DNA from: Mixophyes australis | Lineage: Eukaryota; Chordata; Amphibia; Anura; Limnodynastidae | Length of the DNA stretch: 64,000 nucleotides | Direction of reading: 5' to 3' | Assembly: GCA_036250195.1 (NCBI GenBank) | Contig: JAVHZZ010000005.1 | Coordinates: forward strand, 70,511,505 to 70,575,504 | In this document: piece by piece, positions 8,843 through 22,051 of the stretch | Numbering within the stretch: position 1 is the stretch's first letter | Layout of the letters: every line of letters begins with the position of its first letter | Notes under the pieces: model-generated | Databases searched by the model: none | What the model was told of the DNA's origin: nothing | What the model saw: the letters and a program-made list of their open reading frames with translations, nothing else | Translations under genes and position numbers: made by a program

Positions 8843-11663
8843 AGATACCAAATTTCTATGTATATGTTTTATACTTTTCACGACTGTATATCTATTTTAT
8901 TTAATTTAGTAACTGTATTTTAATATGTATCTGCTGATAGCACCCACTGACCATGATATAGCCAAAACAAATAGTTGCATGTAAAGTTCATCTGTGAAAG
9001 TAATGTACATTATAAGTAAGTAAAAATAACACTGAATTTAATACTATTTTCTCAGAAGCCTCTAATTTTTTATATTTTTTGTACAGTGACTATCCATGTT
9101 GCAAAAGGATCATAAGCAGAAATAAGAGACAAGAGACACAGATTATTCAGCTTGTACTTCATTTACCACCTCCCTGGGTTCTGAGTTTTATGGTTGAAGT
9201 GAAACTGTTATCCATCTGTTTAGATAGGCACTCAAGGCAAATGATGCCTTCAAGAAATTAAATCTATTTGTGGGGTCTGATTGCGAGGCTACACCACATT
9301 TTACATGCTGCTTGACAAAATATCACATTAACAGACAGTATCATCAGACAGTAGGAGCTACATAAAATAGTAAGATTTAATTTGTCTTTATTGCAGTGCA
9401 CATTTATATTAATATTGTTTTATTTCAACCTGACATGTCTACTACAGTTATAAGCTGCAAAACCAAAGAGCAAAGTGGTTTTGCAGGGTTGGAAAGGCAT
9501 TATCCCGAATGTTAGTTTACTTAAATAGCTACTTACTGTAACTTTTTATGTTTGAGGGCTTATAGTATCACTCATTAAAAATATATAATTTACATAGAAA
9601 ACATACACAAAATATGCAATTGCATTTTGGAAATATCTTGCAAAGTTATTGAAGCAGTAAAGTAGTGTGACTGGGTCATTTAAAACAGCTTCAGCTACAT
9701 GTTCTCTATCTATTTTTTTTTGGGTTTAGTGATTCACTATAGTTTAAACAGTTTAGTCGCAAAAGTGGAAATAACATGCTATTTGATTACATGATGTTAA
9801 TACTGAGCTGATGTACACATTTAATAGTAGTAATAAATGGGAATAAAAGGGCTTGCATACTGTTTCACGTATACAAATCATTTGCTCCTTTCAATAAAAA
9901 CATTGATTGTCAGGATCAGAGAGTTATAACAACAGAACCCTGTTAACTTGTGAAAAAATTACATAATAATTTGTAATATGTCAAATATGAAATGTAACTA
10001 TAATAAACCACAAATAGTTTTGGACACTGTAAACCTTTAAAAATGTAACCTATTGTTTGGCTGGTTTGCCTCTGAAAACTGTGCATTCCAGATTCTCGCT
10101 GTCTAAGTGTTATTGGTTATACCTTTGGTGTTGTGAAGGGTGTTAGCAGTGTTAGGTGGATGTGAAGCCACAAATATTTTTAACTTAAACAGATTGCTAT
10201 TTATTGAACTTGGTGACACACTTGATTATGCAGGTAGTCACATTTGGTAGATACAGTCCCGTAGTACAGCAGTTGTATAAGCAGCAGGCAGGTATACAGT
10301 ATTCTCCAGTCTTGTATCAGTAAGTCTGTGCAGTTTACACTGCTGTGGGTACAGGCTCCTACTTGCTGCAGAGAGAGTCACACTCTATAGTCACATTGAA
10401 TTGTCAAATATAATTATTATAGTTTGTAACACTTGTTTTTTCTTACTTTAAATTGCCTTCTAGTTTTTAAACTAAATAAAGTTTTGACTTATTACTGAGA
10501 TTAAGGGTAATGTGCTGCCCTTCTGTATGTTTGAGGGCCAGAGAAGTGAATCAGGTAGCAGATGGTTCTGTAAACAGTGTGGGTCATTTAGGAACATGGG
10601 AAATGCACAGCACATTTTATTTTGCCCAATGTGTCTATGTTTGCTCCCATTTCCACTTTTTGATTTTCATATTTTCATAACATTTTACAGATTTGCTTGT
10701 ATGTGGCAGAAATTTGCATGTTAGCAAAAGTAACGTCAAAGTAATGCATATTATCATTTTGTAATCTCCCCTTTAGTTGGAATTTTTCTTTTTTGTCCCA
10801 GCTCATTGACCTTCATTCACATCTTATATAAATGATGCCATTGGGTACAAGGGGACATTTGAGCACCCTTTATGTCAAGCATCAACATTTGAAGTTTTAG
10901 TTATAATAGTTTATGATTTTATGTTTGTGAGTATATCAGTGTGTGTTTGCTATGTAATGTGCCTACATGGGGTAAATGCAGTATCAAAAGTTTATTTTAC
11001 AATATCTTGCGTGCATACACAGGATTGAAGCCTCTATTTTACCCAGAGTTCTGCCTGGAATAACTAGATCCATCAATGTCTGGACATCTCTTTCCGTATC
11101 TTCCAACTCCCATGACTATCCATGAGTATGTGCATACAAGCAGAAATAACAATGGACAAGAAGAATAAGTAAATTTCAAATCCAAAATATGGTAGTGTTA
11201 TCTTCTTCTCTCTGAATTGATGTATACATACATATATATGTCCAAATATTCAGGAGTCTATATATCAAATGGACAAAAGCCATAAATTCAGCAAAAATGT
11301 GTGTTTTATTTGCAAGATTTAGGGCTTTTGCTCCTTTATCAAAAACCCTTCCTGGTGATGTCCATCGCTGGTGGTAGCCTTCATCGGGGATCTCCTGCAA
11401 TGATTCCACATACAAAGCACAGCTGCAGTATCTCAGGATAGTATTAGCTAGGAAAGGGGGCAGCAATTGTAAAAAATGCCTTATTATGAAATAAAGCATT
11501 TTTCCCCTTTTTAAATGAAGTTTATTTGTTCTATTTCTTCATCTTTTTAAAAAAATATCCCACAAAACGTTATTATTATCTTTTTAATGGAATCTATATT
11601 TGGAAGCCAAATACCGCTCTGGCTCACGCATGTGTAGAGGCTCCATGTTGTGGCCGGGCAAGC
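8843..11663. other. AT-rich DNA, mostly featureless
   Basis: Apart from the candidate exon at 9087 no gene is supported. 10120-10400 is richer in G+C with an AATAAA on the minus strand and may be LTR-like, but I find no termini. Confidence 0.4.
9087..9198 (+). CDS. Possible third exon, weakly supported
   Basis: A T-rich tract and acceptor TTTTTTGTACAG precede 9087. The exon at 4505-4631 ends with two bases of a codon, and adding the T at 9087 continues an open frame (H-DYPCCKRIISRNKRQET...) that stays open to a TAA near 9261. A donor-like GAA|GTGAAA at 9199 would end the exon, but it is a weak site. Frame compatibility alone has a one in three chance, so this is tentative. No domain recognised. 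Confidence 0.2.
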
Positions 11664-11671
11664 GGTAAGAG

Positions 11672-12477
11672 CAGAGTCATCTTAACGCATTGTCACGCTA
11701 GGTGGGTGTCTGGGGGCCCCACGAGACTAGGGGCCCCATAGATTTTCCAACTTTTCAATGTATTATTCCGGGAGTTTTATTCAGAATCTTCAAATCCTCT
11801 TTATTAAAATGTTTAGGTGCACTAATCACCTCAGTATCAGCTGTTATCTGTACATGTGATCTTGCTGTTGCTAATACACATCTTGACCTTGACGAAAACA
11901 ACGTACACGTACTAATCGACATAAAAAAAAGAAAATCAACACACATCATTTTTTGAAGCCGTAAAGCTATAATAAAGTTCTTCTATTATTTTTAACAACC
12001 CATGTTAGTTGCCTCTCCCAAGCTAACTAATAAACGTAAATAATAAAAGAAATGGAATGGAAGGAAATTAAGTTTGAAGGCTATGACATGACTTGTGGCT
12101 TTGTTTCACTTTTCTTTCACTCTGTTCTGCACCCTTTGATGCAAAAATGTGTTTATATCTGCTGTTTATCCCTTTCTTCCAATTCTGCCCCTCCCCTCAC
12201 CACACACGCATGCTAAAAGCATAGTCTCATTTTCCACGAGTCTCTAAAATCACTATGAATGTTAGTTATTTGGTTTGCATAAAAAAATTGATTTGCATGG
12301 CCTATGCGTGCAGAAATATAATATATAACATTTTTTGTCATTCCAGGAGATATTAAAGTTTGTGAATTCGGAAGAGCGAATTCGATTCCTGGAGTCTCCC
12401 GTCCATCCTGGTTGTCTAGGTAGGGCCCCAGTGCACTGCTTTGCCCATGGGCCTATAATGCTGTTAAGGCGGCTCTG
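11672..12477. mobile_element. Non-autonomous hAT-like element, 806 bp, 8-bp TSD
   Basis: Left end CAGAGTCATCTTAACGCATT and right end (minus strand) CAGAGCCGCCTTAACAGCAT form matching inverted repeats. GGTAAGAG occurs immediately outside both (11664-11671 and 12478-12485), a perfect 8 bp duplication typical of hAT. Next to the left end is GGGGGCCCC DNA (11711-11737). The interior is AT-rich, with no transposase. Confidence 0.85.
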
Positions 12478-12759
12478 GGTAAGAGCACTCTTGCTGCTGT
12501 GGGTGGTCAATTTCACTAAGGAGGGGCGCATTGGTGACGATTTTTGATAAATTGCCCAATAACAGATTTTCAATCACTGCAAAAAGGCAGTAATAGAACA
12601 TCTTGTTATCGGAGGTGTTTTGATGAATAGATCCCTCAATAACTTTGGAACATTCTCCTGGGGGAATGGTGAATGGTAAGAGAGCATGTTATTTTATTTT
12701 ATTAAGCATTTAAATAGTATGTAAAATAAATCCTGTTATGCAGTGCAATGTTAAACAAT

Positions 12760-13652
12760 GGGGCTCATGTAGAATTAGATACATTTGCGTCCTGAATGTA
12801 AGCAGAAAGATGCACACGTGAAACAGCACATTTACATGCCAATGCTCAGTCAGATGCATGTCAAGATGCATCAGCTATACAACACTATCATCCTGGGTTT
12901 ACACCAGGAGTAACTAGTGTGTATACTTATGTACCATGATAACGTAGAGATGTGGCTTGGTAGTGTTATTAGTAAATGCTAAAGTCAGATAATACTATTT
13001 GTACACAATATAATAATTGAATAAAATGTTACAAGAAATAAACAAGAGAGAATAATGCCTTGACAGTGTTAATAATAAGTGTTAAAGTTGCATTTATAAT
13101 ATAAACTATAATTGTATATAAACACAAAATGCTAATTAAATTAAATAAAAACATCTGCTGTTTTGCCATTTAAAAGCCAAACGAGAATTTTCTTTCCTGC
13201 CGCAATCCTAATGAAAATATCAGTTAATGAAAGTAGACGGCATAAACTTCATATCATATAGCAGCCACAATAATGAATTAAGTACTATTAATGGGAAGAT
13301 TCAAGATGCAATCAACCAATCACAAGTAAGTAGCTAGTGCTTCTGATTTTCATCATCATCACAGCATTTTGTTGCACCAGCCCTCCAGCACCTTCAAGAG
13401 ATTTGCCTCCTGACAGTTTTATTTATGTCTGCATACAGGTCTACTTCAGTAGCATTTATATGAACATGCCATCCTTACTGTACTTGGTCTATGCTCACAT
13501 GCCCCTTCCTTATCCCTCCAAACATAAGCAGTCGCAGACCAAATCTGCATAACACCATATGCATAGGCATTTTTGGTGCATATGTACAGTATGGAAATCT
13601 GTATTTTATGAAAAAAACCTCCATAAACATACATCCAGCTCTACATGAGCCC
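12760..13652. mobile_element. 893-bp inverted-end element, 3-bp TSD AAT
   Basis: Left end GGGGCTCATGTAGAATTAG; right end, on the minus strand, GGGCTCATGTAGAGCTGGAT. AAT flanks both sides in the setting C-AAT-G. Two related copies lie at 29557-30368 and 50032-51197, sharing AATGCTAAAGT, TAATGCCT...ACAGTGTT, GCAGCCACA and TGCACCAGCCCT blocks in the same order. No coding capacity. The 3 bp duplication and G-rich ends suggest a Harbinger-type non-autonomous element. Confidence 0.75.
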
Positions 13653-13656
13653 AATG

Positions 13657-15485
13657 TGAGCATTGCTGTGCAAAAAAATTTCCCAATGATGCTGTGGTGA
13701 ACCACTAAAATGTTCATATGCTAGTTTGGAGCCTTTCTAAGCTACCTCCCCTGCTTGGAGGTGAAAATGAGCATGAATAGGATGAGGTCCATTATATTTC
13801 CTCTTCTCCCATGATTTGTTTAGATATTAAGTAATAATCCCTTTACAATAGTACATTATTAGCCAATAATTCCCTTGTTGATGGAGTTGAAGGCCCAAGG
13901 CGAAGCCAAGGACCATTATTCCAGCCTGGGAATTATGGATCTGAGGCGATTAATACTATTATAGGTTAGGTTATACCCTCTGCATTGGTTCAGCTTTCTT
14001 TATCAGGCTTAATATCCAACATGAGCTGTGGTGAACCTTGCACCGTCATAATAGCAGTGGCAGCATTGTCTGAGCTTACTGCCTAATTTCTAATAGAATA
14101 ATACTCAGAAATCAGCCAATCAGCTTTGAGATCTGCATACAAAACACAAAAAGGCACTTTAAACTAAGCTTACTCACAACAAGATATTCTCTCTGCAAAA
14201 AAGCATGATGAAGAAAAAAAAATGTATGGAAATGATAAAAGTAGTCTTAAGTCCGGAAAAAAAAAATCTATGTAAAAAAGGAAAAACCTTGAAGTAATGC
14301 TAATACCAATAGGGACAATAAGAAATGGAAATAGGGAGAGTCGCTAGTGTTAACTCTCATTTGAGCTCTGATTGGTTGAGCTCTGAAGTTCTGAGGCTAG
14401 CCTGCACTTAAAAGGCAGCTCACATACCCCTGTAAAGCACATTCCATCAAAATTAGCATAGTTTTGCTCTTTCACAGTCCCCACAATCTTTACTAGCTAG
14501 GATATGTGCTGAATCGTGACTGATGCAGTCTCGCAAAAAAAGGTGCTTGATGTCACCAAAGAAGAAAAAGTGGCTTTTGTGCACGCATTTCTAACTTTTC
14601 TGCTTTGTAAATGACCTTTAAAATATGTGAGTGCATGTAGATGTGTATGTGTGTAGGAGTGTGTATAGGCATTCAAAAGCAACAATAAATTCTATTGTGT
14701 CTTCACTTGTAACATATTGGAGACCCTTTATTAGCATTTTGACATGATAAATTACCCAAACCTTCTTATTTTTTTCTACTGCTGTACTGTATTGTTCATG
14801 ATTCATTATTGATTTATTACAATATTGCTTAATGATGCTTACTTTATCACACAGAATGTCTTCTACCAACTGTTTTAGCAGCATGACATTTTAAAGGATT
14901 AATAATGTCTTCTATCCGTACAGGCTATTGTACAGCAAATGTGATTCCTTTGTAAGTTCTCTGCATTCTATGCAGAGTGGAAACTAATCATGAGTTCTAT
15001 TAGCTATGAACACAATTGCAGCATGTTTCAGTTGACACTTACATATGATTTTTATTTGTAGTCTACAATGACATTTATGTGATATGCATTTTCAATGATC
15101 GTTGGCTTTTAAATGAACAATACAGCATTTTCACATAATTATTTTAATAGGAAACTTGATTAATGACACTGAAGATCAAGCATCGATAACCATAAGCTCC
15201 AGCTAATTCTAAGAAAGAAAACCAGGTGTGACTGTTTTCTACTGTATTATGCTGTAATTTATTAGTACAAATTGTCAAGAGGAAACATATGCAATCTTAA
15301 TATTAATTTATATGACATATGCACAGGGTTCTTTAATATGACCAATACTTTGTGCATGCTCTTGCCAGGATGCCCCTCTAAAATCCTCCTTTTCTTACCT
15401 GTTTTTCGAGTGCAGGGGGGACTTGGCAGAATGCAACAGAGAAGAAAATGCATTGTAGCATGAGTGCAGGTAATGTGAGAGTGTA
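13657..15485. other. Unclassified AT-rich DNA
   Basis: No supported gene. 13865-13940 contains AATTCCC ... GGGAATT inverted words around a GGCCCAAGGCGAAGCC segment of unknown nature. Confidence 0.4.
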
Positions 15486-15493
15486 GCCCAGTC

Positions 15494-15645
15494 CAGAGGC
15501 AGAACTAGCGAGCTGTGGGTCCTGGTGCAGGGAAGCAGGGAGGAGGGAACCGGGGCTTCAGTTTGCTAGATCCCTGTGAAGCAGGCCCCATTATCTCTAT
15601 GGGCACCGGTACACCGCACCTGCTGCAATGGTAGTTCCGCCACTG
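15494..15645. mobile_element. hAT-like MITE, 152 bp, 8-bp TSD
   Basis: Left end CAGAGGCAGAACTAGCG and right end (minus strand) CAGTGGCGGAACTACCATT are inverted repeats. GCCCAGTC flanks it at 15486-15493 and 15646-15653. A related terminal fragment is at 30531-30571. It is GC-richer than its surroundings and has no coding capacity. Confidence 0.85.
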
Positions 15646-15762
15646 GCCCAGTCCACTGCCTCCAAGAAACTGGACGGCACTGACATTGCAATGGTGGCAC
15701 TTAGCTAATTTGAAATAGCACATCATATAAAAGACTTTATGAATGTAAAATGTATTAATGGG

Positions 15763-16607
15763 TGTCACGAACACCCCAGCCTGTCCCAGATACATCAATC
15801 TGATTAGCTGGCCATTACTGGCGTCACCTTAGTCACTTAGCAATGAATACACCCTTTCTGCCACCATGAAGGATTTATTATGGTGTCCTTACGTTCACCA
15901 AAACCACTTATTAATGTTTCACACTTAAATTATATACATATGTAGCATGAGCCTCCCGGGGCTTCGTAAATTCATAAAGAATCACGGAAAATACACTAGA
16001 TTAAATTTATTTAATCAGAAAACTGTTTCCAAGGCTCATTTACAAAAATTAATAACAAGACATACAATATGTTACACAAATGAGTTTCAGAAAATAAAAT
16101 AGGAAATAAAATCAGAGTTACTACTTACTAGTTAAGACCTGATGTGTGAGGGAACACAATTGAGAAATATGGGACATTTCAGTCTTGATAGACTCTCTCA
16201 TGAAAATACACTGTTCTACTGATATAAGGGATTTTTAAACCATTTGTTGGCTCTTCACCCCCCAACTTAGGAATTTTATTTTCACCTAAGGTAAATGGAT
16301 GCCCAAAATGACACAGGGCTTTCCGAAGTAAATTATCTATCACTAAGATATATGTTTGGGCATCTCAGAGAATCTCTCGCCTCTGATCTGCTTTCAGTGG
16401 CTAGATGGTTTACAACTTTGGGCTTCAAACTCCCCCGAGATGCTTATCTATCTGGCTAGTTTCAAAAGACTCTTTGTTAATTGCACAGGTCACCTAGGTC
16501 AGTCAGCAAAGCATACTTTGAGAGGTTGCATAAAATATTCACATGGTCATGCATGAATTCAACAGAAAATAACAATCAGTCATTATATATACTACATAAT
16601 CATCACA
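15763..16607. mobile_element. Solo LTR, 845 bp, TSD ATGGG
   Basis: It starts TGTCACGAACACC, ends ATCATCACA, and is flanked by ATGGG at 15758-15762 and 16608-16612. TG...CA ends with a 5-bp duplication are the hallmark of an LTR left after recombination between the two LTRs of a retrotransposon. No gag or pol lies next to it. The family cannot be assigned; the second LTR at 41056 shares TGTCACG but no obvious interior. Confidence 0.75.
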
Positions 16608-16950
16608 ATGGGGTTCTCTAAAAGTGACAGTAGGTAGAACTTTGAAGTGTTGTTTTTATTTTTTGCAATATGAACGGACTTATTTCAGACTGCAACCCCA
16701 GAAATGGCAGCACTAAGCGTTGGTAGACATGACATGGTACATATGCTCAAACAATTGTTTTTTAGTTTGTAAACAACCATGTGTGCGTTAGTGTGTGTGT
16801 GTTTTGATTGGGAATTCTCATTAGTAAACTAATGGTTTGGTATTTATATATGATTAGTCATCATCCTATCAAAATTGGACTGACCATCATACAAAACAAC
16901 AAAATCTGACAAATGTTGACACATAAGTGTATGACCAATTTGGACACAGT

Positions 16951-17131
16951 GGGGGAATTCAATTGACCCCCCGAAGTAGCGCAGCGTTAAACCTATTACT
17001 GTTATTACGGTAAATTTAATCTGGCTCAGGGAGCTGCGAGCAAAAAGCCGGCGTGAAAAGTACCGTAATAACGGTAATAGTGCGCAGGCCTCTTTACTTT
17101 TTACAGTATTGTGGCCAATTGAATTCCCTCC
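16951..17131. mobile_element. Harbinger-like MITE, 181 bp, TSD AGT
   Basis: Ends GGGGGAATTCAATTG and CAATTGAATTCCCTCC are inverted repeats. AGT is on both sides in the setting C-AGT-G (16947-16951, 17131-17135). A subterminal inverted pair, TATTACGGTA / TACCGTAATA, is also present. Non-coding. Confidence 0.75.
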
Positions 17132-17135
17132 AGTG

Positions 17136-18084
17136 AATGACTAGATCTGTACATAGGCGTAGATTTAGAAAATAAAACAGCATACTGTAAGTTAATTCCT
17201 TTTTTTTTGACACTAACACAAACCACTAACTATTTTAGATGTAATTATATAAAATACATAGCAGTCTATGAGAGACAAACAGACAAATGTATCACCATAT
17301 ATAGTCTTATGCATCCCCAACAACTGGGCAGCAGCTCAAGTGACAAAGAGCTCAACAGACCCATAGTTCACAATTACAATGAGACAAATTTATAAAAAGT
17401 ATTGCTTGCACTGTAGATCAAGGTCAGCATCTAAAAAAATGTGGTAGAAGTGTTTATAACTTTAAGCCTCTGGCAAGGGTTTGACAAATAATGTGATATA
17501 TAGAAGTGCTCATTATTTACAAATTGCATGCCATTTTTGTAAATGTATTTATTTTAACACTTGGGCAGATGAAAAGATACACCTACAGCTACATTTTCAG
17601 GGGTCATGCACTGCAAGTGCAACTTACTCAAAACTCTAAATTCCACTTTGTTTTACTGTGCATGTTCAATACAAGAAAGTGGAATTTTATGCTTCAGAAT
17701 TGAAATTATGTACAACTGTAAATTATGACATTCACACATTACTTTAGATTGACCAAAAATTGTCTTTGATAGGAATCTTTATTTTTGCTGAAATAAATAT
17801 TGCAATAGGTGTTTGAAACTACTGGAAATAATTGCTGTAATAAACAATAAAACAACAAGGGCTCAACTGCATAACTACCAACCACTCTTTCTAGTTCTCA
17901 TTAGTCAAAGTAGCCATGTTTAACAGTGACACAACAAATCAATTCTAAGTTTTGCAAATTTTATGGCCAAATTCAGTGAATCGCAAATCAAATCTGGATT
18001 GATTCCCGTTCTAATCCTATACCTGAATAAAACCGAATGAAAGCTGATGTGGATTTGTAGGTGTCTGGTTTCCCAATAAAAACA
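17136..18084. other. AT-rich unique-looking DNA
   Basis: No gene or repeat boundary recognised. Confidence 0.5.
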
Positions 18085-18088
18085 CATA

Positions 18089-18264
18089 GGGGTATATTTA
18101 CTAAACTGAGGGTTTGAAAAAGCGGAGATGTTGCCTATAGCAACTAATCAGATTCTAGCTGTCATTTTGTAGAATGTACTGAATAAATTATAACTAGAAT
18201 CTGATTGGTTGCTATAGGCAACATCTCCGCTTTTTCAAACCTGCAGTTTAGTGAATATATCCCC
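18089..18264. mobile_element. Palindromic MITE, 176 bp, TSD ATA
   Basis: Nearly perfect palindrome: GGGGTATATTTACTAAACT ... AGTTTAGTGAATATATCCCC, with inner arms GTTGCCTATAGCAAC and GTTGCTATAGGCAAC. ATA on both sides in the setting C-ATA-G. Other copies: 45855, 48595, 61189. Confidence 0.9.
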
Positions 18265-18268
18265 ATAG

Positions 18269-21200
18269 CTTTGAACAACTTTTTAGAAATTGTGACAAAT
18301 CACAGAGCAAGCACTAATATATGGTATTCGTAAAAGTAAACAAAAAACTCCAATGTCTTAAACTGAGCAAAATTGCTGCAAATGATGTTATTAATATGTT
18401 GAGATAGGAAATGTTGTCATGATAGGACTGGGACATGATCTGCAAGAATATATTGTTGGAGTTGAGTTTGAGTCTTATGACAGATCTATGTCAATAGCTC
18501 GACATTTAAAAAACAAACAAATGAGGCATTATGTCCATGGTCACTGCAATAACTTCTGCTCCATTTGTATTTTGTTCTAAAAAATATAAAACTTTGAATA
18601 AATGTGTTGCCCCCTTCTCTGTCCATATTATAAATTTCCCTTTGGCCTGAGTATAATCAGACAGACAGCATAGCCACGCCTACTTAAATATTCCAATCTA
18701 AATGTGAAGAGCTGAAGAATGGTGTTTATTTCAGTAGTAAATAACGTGAATTCAAGCGGTAAAACTGTAATACAAAAATGATACAATGCAATCACATTAT
18801 GAACAGATGTATTATAATGCAAACATGAAAACATGGTATAACTGCATAACTTGACACAAAATCGTACCCTCGATACTGTGCTATGCCAAAACATATACTG
18901 TATCTCTGAATAACTTGTGAAATTTAGAATGGTGACCTTCTATTATTACTCAAGATGCATTAAGAACTAACTACGGAGGCCTTAGTGTTCAGTTTAAGCT
19001 GATACTAGTCTGGCCACTAGACGGCGTTTACACAGAAACTATTGCATATGTAAAACAACAATGCTGAAGGCATAACACTCCCCCCATCCCTAAAAAAATA
19101 GGTGCTTGCAATGTTTTACCTGCTGTGTGTATGTTAAGTGCTTAGAAATAAATTACTTTCCATCTTGTGTTACTTTTTAATGAACAAATATGTTTTCCCT
19201 AGTGCATAGGCTTTTGACACTACAGCCATCTTCGTCACAGTTTAATTTATAGTATATGAGATAGTTGGTGATTATAGGTAAACTTATGACTAGAATATGA
19301 TCAGAAGGGTTACAGTTGTGGCTTATTGAAATGTAAAATGGGTTAAAACAAATCTATCAGGATGGTTTCAATTTAGAGCTGGAAATAAATAGATCCATTA
19401 GAATCTGTTGTGCATTAAGTTATTTCCTAGACATTAGTTTATAAACAAGCAGTATTACAGCATTAAACCATTAATACAAGTAAAGGTGCATGATGTGTAA
19501 GATACCTGCCTTAATTCCAAAGTACATACATGAAATTTCATCCTGTAAGAGAAACTTGGGCGTATTGTATATGTTATGACATGCTCACTATTGCCATAAA
19601 CTATTCCTATATAGTCTAGTTAATTACCAATATGCTTTTCACACTCTTCCACATAAGCCAGGCTATCTGCAGTCTTTTTTTTCCCACTTTACATAAAAAC
19701 AAGAGTTTCTGTATTATAGTTAATGCATCAAGGTGGTATAGAACTTACAATCACAATGCAGATATATATGTTTAAAATAGTGAATAATACTTTTAGAACA
19801 ACATATTTTCAAACACATTTATGCTGAACATATAATAGTTCAACATAAATGATAAAATATAGAAGTGCACCAACTTCCGTTACTGATCTCGTAAGTGTGT
19901 ATAAGTTCCTCCCTCATGTATGTGTGTGCGCATGTGAGTGTATCCCAGATTCCATTACAATTCCCCAATAGCAGCATTAGCTCATATCCCTATATTACAC
20001 TAGTATATACAGCTTACTCTACATACACGACTGTTAATCCCAATACAAATCACTGCTCACATATAACTGCTCCTATATATTTCTCACTCAATACAATATT
20101 ACTGCTTCCAGTATATAACTAACACCTATTCCGCACTGTACTATAACTCCTATTCTACATAGTGGGGGAGAGGCAGAACGACGGGGCAAGAAATACATGT
20201 ACTACTAAGTTTAGTGGGAATAGCAGGTACTTCCAAACCACCCAAGTTATGAATTATAATTAAAATAAGGCTTAGGCTAAAAAACCAGTACCATTTATAA
20301 TCACCAGGTAGTGATGCAGAGGCCGTTTTTTCAATCTGTATACTATTTGTACAATGTACCTGTACTCTGTACTAAAGCAGATTACATATTTTTTATATTT
20401 GTGTCTATTTCATAAGCACTGCTGAGAATGTTGATGTGATATAAATACCTGTTAATAAATAAATAAATACATTTCTAGTATGCTATGCATAAATCAAACT
20501 ATTGTTACAATCCAAGGATGTAAAGTGTCCATGAAAATTCTATGTTCTACATTATAGTTCTCATCCTACATTTATCCTAAGTTCTGATCCCTCTGCGATA
20601 TCCTATTAATCAATTCCAACTCATTAACATTTCCAGTTTGTTATTCCCAACCTGTTTTGTGTTTTTAAGTTTAGTAATGTTAACTGAAATATCTCTATGT
20701 GCAAGTATTAACTCAAACTTCTTGTGATCAAACATGTTACATCTTCATAATTTATTTACGTATGTTCTTATTACCTGATCTACTCTTCTTAACTTCAAAT
20801 TCTCTCCAGTCAGTTTAGCATGTTCTAACAACAATTGTCTATCTGGTACCATCTACATGACATGTTTTTATTGCTTAAACTCAGTATAAGACACATCTAT
20901 TTACATTTAAAACTTTCATACACTAAAAGTGTTTCTCACATCTCACACAGTGGGTGAATATTAGACAGATAGTGCCTCAGTGGTTCTCAGCAAATCGATA
21001 GTCTGCATGGTGATTTAAGGCAAAATGGTTGCTTGCACTCTATGTTGGTGACAGGACCACATTATTTATAAATGGATAATATAACATTGCTTATATCAGT
21101 TGTACAGTACAAACATGGTAGCAAAATTATGCTTAAAATGTGTGACAGACATTCCTAGAAATATGGCAGCGTGCAATAAAAAGCTTTTAAGTATTTTTTC

Positions 21201-22043
21201 AAGTAGACACAGCTGTTACCAATGAAAGGTAAGACAGTTTACTTTTTTTTAAAAAAATTTTAGTTTTTATTGTCCTGCAATTAATTACACACTTTGTAAA
21301 TTACTTCAGGAAGCTGTCATATTCTCTTAGAATTTTCAAAGGTATTTGATGTAGTTGATAATGGACTTGTTTTACACAGCCTGAAAACACAGGATATGTG
21401 CCACAGTACATTAGTGTTAATCCTCTCTAATTAGGTTTTTATTGTCATGTTTTTCTAACCATTATTACTAATCTATTGACCATACCTCAGTCTTTGGGAC
21501 TGTAAAAATCATTTTAGCAAAAATGTGCAGCACGTTTTTTTTTTCACAAATGCACCAATTACATAGAGTTATTGTTGAATACTCTCCTGGAACATCCAGG
21601 AGACTCCAGGAATATTTGGAGGCCTTCCGGGCTCATGGGGGTTAGACTAAACTCCTTGATTTGTGTGCAGGCTCCCAAGATGTTTGACTGTGTATGATGA
21701 CGTGACTCAGTGACACGACCTGATGATGCAATGGAACTTCACTAGGACAGGACGAGTCTGCTGTCATTGCAGGCCTGTCTAGTAGTGTCATCAGACTATA
21801 AATGCCCAGTTGAACAGCATGGACAAGTAATTTGAATCAGTATTAGAATGACATCCAGTGAGACTGAGAGAGGATTGCTTTCTGTAAAGTATGCAATTGT
21901 AAAGTTACTGGGGTGGTAGTGTTCACAAGAACAGATAAAACCTTGGAGAGGACACTAAAAGTGTATTTCAAATGAAAGTGTTTAAAAACCTCTGCGTCTA
22001 CAATGAGGCTCAATTAATGCAATTGTGCAAGTGCAGCTCATGT
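18269..22043. other. Long AT-rich stretch without genes
   Basis: Only scattered short open frames. 19012-19027 contains a CCACTAG word resembling half of a CTCF site. 21575-21700 has short inverted words (CTCCTGGAACATCCAGGAG) that may be a MITE fragment. Otherwise nothing recognised. Confidence 0.5.
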
Positions 22044-22051
22044 GTTGTAAC

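Noticed and set aside
19012..19027. CTCF-like word CCACTAGACGGCG
   Set aside because: One key position departs from the core and there is no supporting context.
21575..21700. MITE candidate with CTCCTGGAACATCCAGGAG
   Set aside because: Only a short local palindrome; no second terminus or target duplication.
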